Source of the DNA: Chimonanthus salicifolius
Taxonomy: Eukaryota; Streptophyta; Magnoliopsida; Laurales; Calycanthaceae
Direction of reading: 5' to 3'
Assembly: GCA_013350335.1 (NCBI GenBank)
Contig: CM023541.1
Span: 39,238,739 to 39,302,738, forward strand
DNA length: 64,000 nt
This document shows positions 10,849 through 23,600 of the stretch, one piece after another; position 1 is the stretch's first letter, and every line of letters begins with the position of its first letter. The notes beneath the pieces are model-generated. The model was not told where the DNA came from. It saw nothing but the letters and a program-made list of their open reading frames with translations, and did no database searches. Both the position numbers and the translations under genes were made by a program.

Positions 10849-11078
10849 CACTCTCGGACTGTGCTGTTGGGCTAAATTGAGAGTTGTTAATGATTAACGA
10901 CTAGGTTCGTCCCCCGCAAGGTATGGTAGATGAGACCGAGTTTGAGGTGGAGACTAGACACCCTGATTTTGTTGTTGTATGTTGGTAGGATGGTTTGAAT
11001 TTTGACGCTTGAGCTGTGTTTGGTTTTAGTTCCTTATTTGACTTAAAGGCTGATCGGTGCTTGATTTATGAACAGGCG

Positions 11079-14000
11079 ATGGTAAGCACTCGTTCCAATG
11101 GGGCAGGCCGTCCAGGGCCGTATGGGATGCCTGAGATTACAGAGGTATTAGAGGCTCCACAAGCTGAGGTGGAGAACACACCGGTGGTAGTGCCCGAGGG
11201 AGCGGTAGAACAACCTCCGGTGGTCCATGTGCCAGTTGAGGGTCCTGCTCAAGGACACCGAGACCCTGAGGCGATGTTCGCCCGGTACGAGAGGATGATC
11301 GAGACATATGAAAGGAATATGAAAAGACAAGAAGATCTGATAGCTCAGCATGTCGACCAACCTGTTAATCCCCCACGGGCAGTTGGACAGTTTGAAACTA
11401 GACAGATGGTGGCGCTCAGAGAGTTCAAGCGCTATTTTCCGTCTATATATCATGGGGGTGTGAACCCCTTGGAGGCTGAGAGGTGGTTGGGTGAGATGGA
11501 CCGCCTACTGGATTCATTGGACATTGTAGAGTCTGATCTGAGAGTCACTCTAGCGACACATCACCTTCAGGGAGAGGCTTCTAGTTGGTGGCTTGAGGAA
11601 CCCCTCCGAGAGTTGGGGCGAGCTGACTGGGGCAAGTTCAAGGAGCTCTTCTTAGCCAGGTTCTTTCCATCTGTAGTGAGGCAAACAAAAATCAGTGAGT
11701 TCATTAAACTGGAGCAGGGTAACTTTACAGTGCGAGAGTATGATGCCCGTTTTGTGGAATTGTCACGCTATGCTCCACATTTGGTGGCGAAAGAAGAGGA
11801 TAAGGCCCGCAAGTTTGAGGAAGGCCTACATCCGGCTCTACAGTGTATGGTTATGCCCTTGAGGTGCGTTACCTATGCAGAGGTGCTACAGCGGGCATTG
11901 ATAGCAGAGGGCGCCATCATGAGATCCAGCGGCGCGATCTACCAGCCAGCATCAGTGAGTACTTATAGGCCGAGCAGAGGCCATGACAGGAAGAAAAGGC
12001 GACCAGCGCCTTATCAGACCCAAGGGGTTATTCCCGGGCGACCACATTCAGGTTCGATTGTGCCAGTAGTGGGTGGTCAACCCGAGCCAGTTAAGTGTTT
12101 TGACTGGGGCCAGATCGGTCACATTCGGAGGGACTACCCTCAATTTCAGCAGTGGCCTAGGGCCATTCATTGCTAAACTTGTGGGGAGGCTGGACATATC
12201 TCGCGGGACTGTCCCCAGAGGGGTGGCCGAGGTGTTGTGGTGGCGCCCACCCAGGCGATGGTTCCCGCTGATGGATACGGTCGGATGGCATCGACTCGAC
12301 CTACTGCACCGAGAGCAGCGCCATCGCAGAAGGGCAGAGGCCGAGGTAGGCCCAATCAGTCAGCTCAGAGCAAGATGTACGCCCTAATGCAATAGCCAGA
12401 GGAGTTCTTGCCACCATCAGTCATGCAAGGTATGTTGGTTCTTCATGGTTCCTTGGCTCGTGTTTTATTTGATTCGAGTGCCTCGCACTCTTATATTGCT
12501 TTAGATTTTGCTCTTAGTTCTGGTTTGAAAGTGGTAAAGGCTAAGACACCATTACATATCAGATCTCCTCTGGGTAGTGAGGTAGTTGTAGATCAGATTT
12601 GTCGGGGTTGTGTTTTATCCATGGGTGGCTTGCATCTTAAGTTTGATCTACGGATCATGGATATGTCAGAGTTTGATATTATCCTTGGAATGGACTGGTT
12701 GTGTTCCCACCGGGTCGTCATTGACTGCTATCGCAGGAGGGTTTTAGGTAGTACTGTTTCAGGCGAGGCCTTTGTTGAGCGGTTGAACACTGCCTTTTGT
12801 CCAAGTGCAGATGAGTTAGGTGGACTTGTGGCCAGTTTGAGTTGGGAGGGTTCGGGGCCAGCAGGTGCTGAGATGCCCCGTGTAGTGTGTGAGTTCGCAG
12901 ATGTCTTTCCAGAAAATCTCACTGAGTTACCGCCACGTAGAGAGATGGAGTTCGTTATAGACTTGCTCCCCGGCACCGTCCCAATTTCTGTCACTCCCTA
13001 TCGAATGGCACCAGCTGAGATGTTGGAGTTAGGGAAGCAACTGACAGAGCTGCAGTCGGTTGGTTTTATCCGTCCTAGTACGTCGCCATGGGGTGCTCCA
13101 GCCTTGTTCGCTAAGAAAAAGGACGGGAGTATGAGACTGTGCATAGATTACCGACAGTTGAATCGCGTGACCATAAAGAACAAGTATCCACTGCCGAGGA
13201 TCGATGATTTGTTCGATCAGTTGAGAGGATCTAGATGTTTCTCGAAGATTGATCTCCGATCAGGTTACCATCAGGTAAGGGTGCGGGATTGTGACATAGA
13301 GAAAACAGCATTCCGTACTCGGTTTGGGCACTTTGCATTTGTTGTGATGCCTTTTGGAGTGACCAATGCTCCAGCCACTTTTATGGACCTCATGAACAGG
13401 ATATTCAGGCCTTATCTTGATCGGTTCGTGGAAGTATTTATTGATGATATCCTTGTGTACTCAGCATTAGAGGAGGATCATGAGCAACACTTGAGGACCG
13501 TGCTACAGATTTTGAGGGATACTAAGTTGTTTGCAAAATACAGCAAGTGTGAGTTTTGGTTGCCAGAGGTACAGTTTTTGGGACATGTGGTATCAGGGGA
13601 AGGGGTGGTTGTTGACCCGGCCAAGGTGGAGGCCTTGATGAGTTGGACGAGACCGCGTAATGTGACCGAGATCCGTAGTTTCTTGGGTCTGGCAGGCTAT
13701 TACCGGCGGTTCATACAGGATTTTTCTAAGATAGCTGCCCCTATGACAAGATTGACTCATAAGGACCAGCCTTATGAGTGGACTGAGGCTTGTGAGTTAG
13801 CTTTCTTGGAGCTGAAGAAGAGACTGACGACCGCCCCAGTGTTGGTCGTACCCGAGAGAGGTTTGGGCTATGCAGTCTTTTGTGATGCTTCCGCAGATGG
13901 TCTGGGTTCCGTCTTGATGCAGATAGGTCGTGTTGTGGCGTATGGCTCTCGACAGCTCAAGGTTCACGAGCAGAACTACCCCACTCATGACCTGGAGTTG

Positions 14001-15770
14001 GCAGCAGTGGTCTTTGCACTTAAAATCTGGAGACATTACCTCTACGGAGAGAAGTTCGAAGTATTCTCGGACCACCACAGTCTCAAATACCTGTTCACAC
14101 AGAAAGAGCTAAACATGAGGCAGCGTCGGTGGATCGAGTACTTGGGAGATTATGATTTCGAACTTTCTTATCACCCCGGCAAGGCGAACATTGTTGCAGA
14201 CGCTTTGAGTCGGAAGTCTCGAGGAGTACTAGCCAGCTTGATTGGTGAGGCCAGAGCAGTGGCCTTGTGCAGTATAGTAGTACGATCGGGGTTGGATGGC
14301 TTAGTCTTGGAAGCCCAGCAGACTGACTCAGAATCAATGGGATATCGAGATCGAGTGGCTGCTGGGGACGGACCACATGGTTGTGCAGTTAGGGCAGACG
14401 GTGCAGTGACTTTCAATGGTCGGTTGTATGTACCAGAGCAGTGTCGTGAGGAGGTTTTGCGACACTTCCACCATACGAGATTTGCAGTACATTCGGGATG
14501 TGCCAAGATGTACCATGATCTGAGGCGACAGTATTATTGGGTCGGCATGAAGAGGGCCGTAGCTGAGTTTGTGGCTCGATGTTTGACGTGTCAGCAAGTC
14601 AAGTTTGAGCACCAAAGACCAGCTGGTGTAGAGCAACCACTTAAGATATCTGAATGGAAGTGGGAGCACATCACCATGGACTTTGTGACTGGATTACCAA
14701 GATCGCCCAAGGGGCACGATACCATTTGGGTCATAGTGGATAGACTAACCAAGTCGGCCCACTTTATTGGCATGAAGGCGACTGATTCCTTGGAGAGACT
14801 GAGTCGGCTGTATATGGAGCAGGTGGTTAGACTGCATGAAGTACCAGTGTCGATTGTTTCGGATCGAGACCCGAGATTTGTCTCGTAATTTTGGCAGAGC
14901 TTACAGAGAGAGCTGGGTACTCAGTTATGCTTCAGCACAGCCTTTCATCCACAGACAGATGGCCAGTCGGAGCGGACCATCCAAATCTTAGAGGATATGC
15001 TCCGTGCTTGTGTTTTGGATCATGTGGGTAGCTGGGAAGATCACTTACACCTAGTTGAGTTCGTCTACAACAACAGCTACCAGTCTAGCATTCAGATGGC
15101 ACCATATGAGGCATTGTATGGTCGACCGTGCAGATCGCCTTTGTGTTGGGCAAAGACCAGTGAGGTTGTCTTGTCAGGACCAGAGATGGTTAGAGAGACT
15201 ACAGAGCAAGTCAAACACATCAGGCAGAGGTTGTTGACTGCCCAGAGCCGACAGAAGAGTTATGCAGATCGCAGGAGGAGGCCACTGGAGTTTGCCGTGG
15301 GCGATCATGTTTTCCTCAGAGTCTCGCCCCGCCCTGGAGTTCAAAGGTTCGGGCGGAAAGGAAAGCTGTCGCCACGGTTTATTGGGCCCTTTGAGGTGCT
15401 GGAGAGAGTCGGGGAAGTGGCTTACAGGATTGCCCTTCCGCCGCAACTCGCTAGGGTGCACAACGTTTTCCACGTTTCCATGCTTCGAAAGTATCAGCCG
15501 GACCCGTCGCATGTGCTTAACTGGGATGACGTGGACCTTAGCGAGGATGTCAGTTTCGACGAAGGTCCTGTGCAGATCAAGGATAGAATAGAGCAGGTGC
15601 TCCGTGGCAAGACTATTCCTAAGGTTCTGGTGATTTGGAAGCGTGGAGGGAGAGAGACAGCTACTTGGGAGCTAGAATCATCGATGCGGAAAAAATATCC
15701 GGGTTTCTTCGCGGATCAAGGTATGACTTTTAGTATAATTTCGAGGACGAAATTGCTTAAAGGGGGGTAG
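11079..15770 (+). pseudogene. Gypsy gag-pol polyprotein, interrupted by three stops
   Basis: A single frame of 1564 codons runs from ATG 11079 to TAG 15768. In-frame stops occur at 12174 (TAA), 12393 (TAG) and 14886 (TAA); I saw no frameshift. Order: Gag capsid (about 130-290); zinc knuckles, the first degenerate (C-F-D-W...Y, two cysteines missing) and the second intact after the first stop (C-G-E-A-G-H-I-S-R-D-C); protease with FDSSASHSY where D-[ST]-G is usual; reverse transcriptase with FIDDILVYS; RNase H with [10 protein letters not shown]; integrase with the H-H-C-C finger (CLTCQQ), catalytic D in TMDFV and D in VSDRDPRF, and E in GQSERT; then a chromodomain-like tail (TATWELE). The upstream ATG at 11016 is possible but lies in leader. 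Not autonomous as it stands. Confidence 0.93.
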
Positions 15771-15772
15771 GT
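15757..15772 (+). promoter_or_regulatory. Polypurine tract
   Basis: TTAAAGGGGGGTAGGT abuts the TG start of the 3' LTR; this is the plus-strand primer of the element. Confidence 0.85.
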
Positions 15773-16111
15773 TGTCGCGACCCGACCCGATTTTTTCGGG
15801 ATTTTAGGGTCTCAGTAGCAATGGGGATGGGATGGATCCCGTTATAGGCCTTGTATCGCCCGATCCCGAGCTCAGAAGCTCGAAGGGCATTTTAGTCATT
15901 TAAAATTTTTATACCTTGTCATACCAAAATAATTGAAAATCACATACTTTTCCTCACCCAAGGTTTGACATCCGATTTTCCTTCTGATTTTGAAACACTG
16001 TTTTCGAAAAATTCTGATTTTATAAAAAAAAAAATATGCCGGTAGTTTGGAATGTGTGATATCTCGGTTTAGTATCGGTAGTAACACGCCGTTTCGGGAT
16101 GGAGTGTTACA
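15773..16111 (+). repeat. 3' LTR of the gypsy element
   Basis: Starts TGTCGCGACCCGACCCG and ends GGAGTGTTACA, followed by the target duplicate GCACC. Confidence 0.93.
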
Positions 16112-16116
16112 GCACC

Positions 16117-16915
16117 TACCTATAGTAAGAATTGACATTTGTAACTATTTGGGTCGACTCCGCTTATATAATAAATGCCATTCAAGTTGGGTCATCCTTA
16201 TACATAAATGTTTTGTGTTAGGTGTGAGTAAGATTGAGTTAACCAACAATGGTCATAGATGGATTCAACATATTTAAGTTTAGCTATGTACTTAAATGTG
16301 ATTCACCTATTTGATAAATTTACAAGTCATGTATAAGTTGGAATAAATGGTTTAATTTTAAACTTTAATTTGATATTTATAAAAAAAAAAAATCTATGTT
16401 GATTTAATAAAACATCATAAGCTAAATGGAAAAGCATCATAAAACTATTATGCAGTTGACTTTAATAAAAATTAACACTGATGAGACTTATTACCTTGAA
16501 AATTTATAAACTATTATAATACTATATTATATTATGTATTTTCACATTACCTGAACAAATTATGAATTTTTATGAAGAGATGTGTTACCATATTTAATTC
16601 ATTTTTAGGATTTAAAATATTATATATATAAAATGTTTTTTCTTTGTCTCACTTCTTAAAGTTGGAATGGAAATGTAAGAACTTTATTTTAAGTCATAAT
16701 TATGGGAAGGAATTCATAGAAAACTGTATAATATTATTATTAGATATATTGTTAGTTTTTATTTTAATAATATTATTTACTAATTATGTTTTATAAAAAA
16801 AAATATTTTTTATATTATAAGGATTCACTAAAAATCATTGATTTTCATAAAACTAATCAGGTTTCTCCTGCTTACAGTTATCAAATAAGATCAAATACTT
16901 TTGAAAATTGCCAAC

Positions 16916-16965
<50 letters not shown>

Positions 16966-17719
16966 CGATCAACAAAACTAATCAAATTATTGGAAGAAAA
17001 AAAAAAGGTAAAATAGTGGGCTTTTTGAATTTTTACCCTAATATCAACGTATCTATTTACCATATGGGAAAAAATTGTAACTCATTCAAGCTCTATACAA
17101 AGGACACGTTTAATAGTATGACTATTAAGGAACTTATTTGTGAGTTGAAAAGAGCTTTAAGAACATAAAGGAGGGCAAGTTTTCCCACTACTTTTAGAAA
17201 AATAGAATTCTAAGAGAACTTCAGTAATTTCTTATGGAGATTGATGATTTAAATAGTTTAGGATGGAAGATTACATGAATTGTATTTTAAGTCTATTCTT
17301 TAAATAATTATAAATTTATAAAAGAATAATATCTAGTGAAACTCAAAAATTATTTCGAAGTTCGACATGTAGATTAAATTTCACTTAAAATTTTGAATCC
17401 TTGTCATTTTTATTTTAAGAGTCAAAATCATCAAATATGGATAACATTTAGTACTAAGGTCAAGTGGCTAATATTTAATTTTTTATATAACATTTAGTCC
17501 AAATATTGAGCTGTAAGTGAACTTTCAAACCCATCAGTTAGATTTTAAATTCAAAAAATAAAATAAAAAAATTAACCATATGCAAACTAAAGTGTTGGTT
17601 GCATAGAGCACACCATCTTCTCCTTATCTATGAAAGGATGGTGTCCTCCACCCTCGAGGAGAATACCATCTTCTCCTCGTTAAATTTTGTCTCTTACATG
17701 ATCTACTGTCTCTTTCAAA
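16117..17719. other. AT-rich spacer with an (AT)n microsatellite
   Basis: A perfect AT dinucleotide run of about 46 bp lies at 16917-16963. The open frames across it are artefacts (IYIYIY). Nothing else recognised. Confidence 0.6.
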
Positions 17720-18032
17720 GAAGATCAAAAAAGAAGAACTAAAGAGAATTTAGGAGAAGTCTCCTCACTTCTCCCCATCCAAAAACAACCAAGGAGACCT
17801 ATTTCATTCTAAAATGAAGTAGTTGAAGATCAAAAAGAAGAACTAAAGAGAATTTAGGAGAAGTCTCCTCACTTCTCCCCATCCAAAAACAACCAAGGAG
17901 ACCTATTTCATTCTAAAATGAGTAGTTGAAGATCAAAAAGAAGAACTAAAGAGAATTTAGGAGAAGTCTCCTCACTTCTCCCCATCCAAAAACAGCCAAG
18001 GAGACCTATTTTATTCTAAAATGAAGTAGTTG
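17720..18032. repeat. Three-copy tandem repeat, about 104 bp unit
   Basis: Units 17720-17824, 17825-17927 and 17928-18032 each begin GAAGATCAAAAA and contain AGAGAATTTAGGAGAAG, TCTCCTCACTTCTCCCC and CCAAGGAGACC. They differ by single-base indels and a few substitutions. Each unit contains GGAGAAG and CTTCTCC in opposite orientation and can fold on itself. The 5' flank (17605-17690) carries related ATCTTCTCCT motifs. Confidence 0.9.
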
Positions 18033-20085
18033 CTACGTAGGTGGGAGATATGGGTAGGGTAAGACAGGAGAGGGAGAGGGAGAGGGCCAACTTTTAATAT
18101 GATTCAACTATTCTTGTAGATGAAATTTTACCCATTATCAGTCATAAATTTTCAACTATTAAAATTACATAACAAGGATAATTTGATAGCATAGAAACTC
18201 CATTTATCTCTTAGCCATATAGTCTCTAGGCATCTTTCACATGCAAGACTGAACTGTATGAACTTTATATGCTCCTTTTTGGAACACTTTTAAGAATCTC
18301 TATCCTTCTACGTAATTCTAGACTTTAAACATTTACACAAGTTTACACTACTCTAGAATCTTCCACATGCTATTACAAAAGTGCATGTTTCCACAATATT
18401 CTACAACATTTCACACATTTCTACAAAACACTAAACTACCGTAGAATGTTTTAGAGAACTTTATAATTCTCTAGCACATTAAAGACTCTTCTTAAACCAT
18501 CTAGAATTTTTTTTACATTATTGCGGACTCTTCTTGTATTTTCTGAGTCATTCTCAAACATTTTGAAAATTGCTTCATGTCAAACCTCTGTTCTTCGAAT
18601 TTGGCCATACCTCATGCATAGGGGGAGGGGGCAATGCATAATTGTATATAGCTCTCTCTTCTTACATGCGACAGTCCTAACCACAATGCCGTCCATGCAT
18701 ATATTTACATGCACCAATTGCATCCTAATTTTATCACCAGGCCCGACCTTGCCTATATGCAGAGTTGACCGACGCCTAGGGTCTCCAAATGCATATAAAA
18801 TAACTTAGGGTTGCCCTAACTCCTTAATAGCATTCACACATGCACCTTTTATCCCCATCTCCCACCATCGTTACACAGCAACAAACCCACATCAAAGTTT
18901 TCGTTCTCTTCCTCTCACTTTCCTTCCATCTACAGCCAAACCACCATTGTGGGCGCTCTCCATGTGCCAAGCGAGCGATCTTTACAGGTTCTTTTCATCT
19001 TTTTTTCTCTACTTCCATTCTTCTTATATGTTTCATGTAATTCCTATTTGAATCTTTTGGTTTGGCATTCTTCTCTCTGTATTCCTTTGGCTTGGCAACG
19101 TTGTAGACTTGTAGTTCTAGGGCCCAACCAAACCTACGTGTTCCCTATTTCCATCCAAAGAACTTATCAAAACCTTGCCCCTTTTGATTTTTTTTTTTTT
19201 TATGAAAGTATTTGTTTCTTATGTATTCCAATTTTAAAATTATTCATTATTTTTTTTTTATTTCATTCTATCTTTTCCTTTTTATTAAAACTTCTTATGT
19301 ATTTGCAGATTATTCATTAAATATTTAAATTGATTAAATTAAATTTTTATATTTTATTGCTTTTTTTATGTTGATATTTTGTAGTGAAATTGATTCTGTC
19401 ACTGTCATTAATCTTGTGTAGGCGGGACAGCGGATGTGTAACCATTTTCAATTGGTTCTGATTTATTCACAAATCAAATCAGATTTTATTGTTCTTTAAT
19501 TTTGATTGTTTAGCTATTAATTTTGTATTGATTATCACTATCGTTATTTAAATATGTAAAAGAAGCCCATCTTAAAAATTCGTCGAGGGCCTCACCTCCA
19601 TGATATTCTGTTGAATTCTCTACATCCGTGCTAACACCAACTTGATTTTTTGAGAGAAAATCGCAGCCTTAATTTTCTGAAAATCGAGCCATATGTCCAA
19701 CAACTAGCTCAAATGTGTAATTAATATTTAATAGTTAAATCCTTTGGTCAAACTAATTGTTGATGTCTACCCAAAATAATCTCCTTGTTGATCCCTTCTA
19801 CAGTTCGATGAATCATAAGAGTGTTCTCGAATCAAGTAAGAAAACTCCTTACTCAGCAAAATCTTAAATAAATAAGCAAAACACAGCATATCGGGTTATT
19901 TTGGTCATGGATTTTTCTCTTAGGATGGTTCAAGTTGAAAAATTTGGACTTCCCTTTCAAATTGGTGTACTAAACGGCTACATTTTGACTATACCAACCC
20001 AAATTTCACCTCTAGGTTATTTTTCTCTTATCCTAATTTTAATTCTATTTTATAAGCAAAAGAAATATTTTTTTTTTTAACCAAG
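18033..20085. other. Intergenic, no supported gene
   Basis: Low-complexity and T-rich segments. Around 18735-18810 and 19410-19600 short pieces (GCCTAGGGTCTCC, GTCGAGGGCCTCACC) resemble decayed hAT element ends. No coding segment recognised. Confidence 0.4.
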
Positions 20086-20266
20086 TTATTTAGGCATCTC
20101 ATCTGACAAATTCTTGAAACATGTGTAAAACTCCCAATCTACACACACGATAAGTTTTACGGAGAGTGGCCCTTTGGAGTATAGTATGAATTGAACACAA
20201 ACCCCCGCTTCTTCAGGTGGATTTTTGGCCGTCAAACCAACCACTCAAGGTTAAAAGAAGATTTTT
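20086..20266 (-). mobile_element. Au-like SINE, minus strand, diverged
   Basis: Read on the minus strand it shows a tRNA-like head with a B-box-like 'GTTCAATTCATACTATACTCC', then 'AAAGGGCCACTCTCCGTAAA' and 'GTGTGTAGATTGGGAG-TTACACATGT', the body of the Au SINE group. The same structure, better preserved, is at 49875-50044. Confidence 0.5.
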
Positions 20267-20545
20267 GTAAAAGTAACGATATAGCAAGAAAAAGGAAAGA
20301 AATAATATTCAAGAACAGCAAGAGTTCAAAATTATCATAATAAACAAATTATTAATCGACTATTATAACATACAACCCTCATGCTTGGGTATTTCATTGC
20401 AAAGGCAACAATCTATCAGTTATATTGAATACTTCATTTTTGTGTAAAATCTTTGTTCCTTCTACACCTTTTTGCGTGTTTACATTGTATTTGCACGTTT
20501 TAGGCTAAACTTCCCTTGAAATATTGATAAACAAAACAATTACAA

Positions 20546-20551
20546 TTTATT
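20546..20551 (-). terminator. Candidate poly-A signal of MLO
   Basis: AATAAA on the minus strand, about 146 bp downstream of the MLO stop codon. Position and sequence fit, but plant signals are loose. Confidence 0.4.
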
Positions 20552-20696
20552 AGAACAAAGCAAGGAGGCCAGACGATCTCTCTTTCTTTCCAAAGTTCAT
20601 ATTTATGTCTTCATTATCACCTTCGTAATCAAAGAGATGATACAGTTTGGCTTCAGAAGAAAATTCAAGTGGTGTAACTCCAAATGTCATTATCCA

Positions 20697-23600
20697 TCAT
20701 TTGCCGAAGGAGAAATCAGAAGAATGCATATTGATTTCATGTTGCATTTGGGTTAGTTGATGTGGACGCGGCGGTGAAACGTCACCCATCTCTCTATCGT
20801 GATCAGTTGGACTCTGGCGCCCACCAGGGTGAGATAATGAACCATCTGCATGAAAGTATGATGGTGGAGGTGATCCTTCAGGATCCCACCTCTCATTGTC
20901 GGAGTTGTAGAATTGTGGGGAATCTATTTCGCTCTTGTAGTGGCGTAAGAGATGAGTAGGCGATAGACCATGCATCGGAGTAGCAGGCCGGCTTGACAGA
21001 GGCGATAGACCATGCATCGGAGTAGCAGGCCGGCTCGACAGTGGTGTCACACTTCCGGATCGCCTGTTCTCCTTTACGTGTCTTCTTGCTTGGTGGTGCC
21101 ATTTCCTCAGTGCAATCGCCACTCTCTCATTGAAGATGGTAGGTTTCATGTTTGACCCCATCTGTACATTTATTGCACAGTACATATTTGATAATCACAA
21201 CTCAGTAAACATTATTTGACTCACTCGAGCTCGAAATGTAATTGAGTATTACAAGAGTTCTAAGATGTGATTCAAAGAAAGAAAGCTGTAATATTTTTGG
21301 ATCAGATTGTTACCTGTGTTACCAGTGCATAGAGGGGCAGAGTCACATAGCTACACAGAATTTGTATCAGAACCCTGGTCCAAAACAAAGGTTGAGTTAA
21401 TCACTTACAGAGAATGAAATATCAATCACTTGCACTTCATGCAGGAGCTGACAAATCCAAATTGTCATTAACAGGATCGACACGGTTAATTTCTAGGCCT
21501 TTGTACTGTTCTGGCCCAAATATTAGGCTTGATAAGTGAATGGGTTGGGCTTGAATTATCCATGTCTGGCCTTATATTCACAAAAATTCTTTAAGGCGAG
21601 CTAGATCGATGTTGAAAAACTCGTTAAGACTCAACTCTACATGGATCAGCCCATTCAACATGACCCAACTGAATATAGAGTTGTGCCAGTCACCAAGTCG
21701 GCGAGCTGTTCAGCTCGATTGAATTGCTAGTCGAGCCTGGTTCTTGGTTTTTTGAACATTGAGTTTGATAACAATTTTGCAGAGTTTATAAGCTACTCAC
21801 CCCATTGCGAGTCTGATAATCACATCTTCCAACTCCTTATGGAAGCAAGAGCGCAAACCGAACTCATACTGCATATACAATTGAAAAGAAACATTTAGGA
21901 AAAAAATCAACACATTTTTATTTCCTTCTAAATCAGATGTATGTTTGTTAGTTGAAGTGGATGTTGTAGCTTACCCAGGCCCAAACAAAGAAGGCAAGTT
22001 GAAAGGCATTCTGCAATAACAATCGAAGACAAAGAAAACTCATCAAGTTGAATTGAAATAAGATACATTTAAAATGTTGTCAATGAATATCAGTTCAGCC
22101 CAATTAGACTAAGAATCTTATATGAAATGATCGATTATGGGCGTAATTGGATTGGAATTCAGTTCCCTTCTCTGAATCCAATCACTCGTCGGGCCTTATC
22201 TAATCAGTTCCATATTCCTATATCCATTTACACAGTTTCCTTTTGATGCAAATGAATATTTTCTAAAACTACAGTAGTGATTATAGTATGCATTTTATAC
22301 ATTGTCCTCTTCCTTTTTCCAAGTTTTGCCTGTTACTTGTAACCAAATGGTTATGTGGAAGTCAGAACAGCTTCAGATTCAGGTTGAACCAGTTTGAACC
22401 ATTTCAAAGTTGGGCCAATTTAATCGGATTTCTTAAACGATAAGATATAAGGGACAGATGTAAATCGAAGTACCTGGAAAAGGACAAAGTGGATGAGGAA
22501 GAGCAAGAGCTTTGGTCGATTGAACCAGAAATGGTTGTCTGTTGGTTGAACCACTGGAACACCCTTGACTACATCTCCCCTGTCCTGAATCTGTAGTCCC
22601 ATCTTTGTTATGATCACTTGTAGCTTGGTCCCTACCAGCAATATTATCTGTCCATCCATCCAATCATTCGAGACTGTTACTATTACTGTTACTACCATGA
22701 CTGATCTCAAAAATATGGTAAAAGTAGACTTGAAAACTCGAAAAGAAAAAGGAAAATGAACTCCACTAAAAGATTAAGTATTGACTTGTAAGTAAAGTTT
22801 TGTCAAAACTCGATCGAATTACTCAACTCCGGCGATTGATTTCAAATCGAGCATGAATTGAGTTTTCAAATCTAAGTAAGAATGAAACATGAAACCAACA
22901 GTACTTACAATTAGTGGGAAGAAAGGCAACCATAAGTAGGAGTACCACCCTGTTACACATGGAACACAATTTCAGTAAATAATAATAATGATAGATAAAT
23001 TATATAAATGCTTCATTGTGATACATATTTCCTGCCATTTTTCTATAATAAATTCAAATAGTGGAGTTTACTTCTTATGGTGAAAAATGATATGATCTCA
23101 ACCTCTTCCCTCTAACGATTTTGGTTGTAACATCATCGCGATCAGAGTCATATTCACCGTTACATTGAAATGTGTCAAAAAGTGTGATATAAACCAATAA
23201 GTAAATAATTGTCATTCAAGGAATGAGGTTGATATCAAGTGGGTACCACAAAGGGTGGGCCTCACATTCTTAGAAGTATCTAGGACCACATGAAGGACCA
23301 CATGGAAGCCTTATTTACTTGATAATGACAACATATTGTTTGCTTACCATGAGTGTTGAACAACAAGAAGACCACTGCACAGAACCATATGGCAGGGCTG
23401 CAAAAACAGAGAACAAGATTGATGAAAAATTAAAGAAATATAAATGCATTTTACTGAATATATTCAACTACTTTGAAAGGACAGAATGAAGGAAAACATT
23501 CTTTGGGTTTTCTAGGTATTTTTCACTTGTTGAATGATATTTAATGATGAAAACTCTGTTCTCCATCACAGTTCTTTATGTATATGTCAATTCCTAATCA

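Larger units (their letters stand above)
10489..16111 (+). mobile_element. Complete Ty3/gypsy LTR retrotransposon
   Basis: A 5623 bp element bounded by two 339 bp LTRs (10489-10827 and 15773-16111) that start TG and end CA. The host bases GCACC are duplicated at 10484-10488 and 16112-16116. A primer-binding site for initiator methionine tRNA follows the first LTR and a polypurine tract precedes the second. One gag-pol frame fills the inside. The C-terminal integrase extension with an ATWE-type chromodomain-like segment points to a chromovirus, perhaps Tekay/Del-like. I count about nine differences between the LTRs, roughly 2.7 percent, indicating a recent insertion. Its GC content is visibly higher than the surroundings. 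Confidence 0.95.

Noticed and set aside
10612..10851. 79-codon minus-strand frame repeated at 15896-16138
   Set aside because: Both copies lie in the two LTRs; the repetition reflects the LTR, not a gene.
12728..15512. Minus-strand and alternative-frame ORFs of 60-112 codons
   Set aside because: Shadows of the gypsy gag-pol frame, which has the conserved domains.
16881..17168. Open frames with long Ile-Tyr runs
   Set aside because: Direct product of the (AT)n microsatellite.
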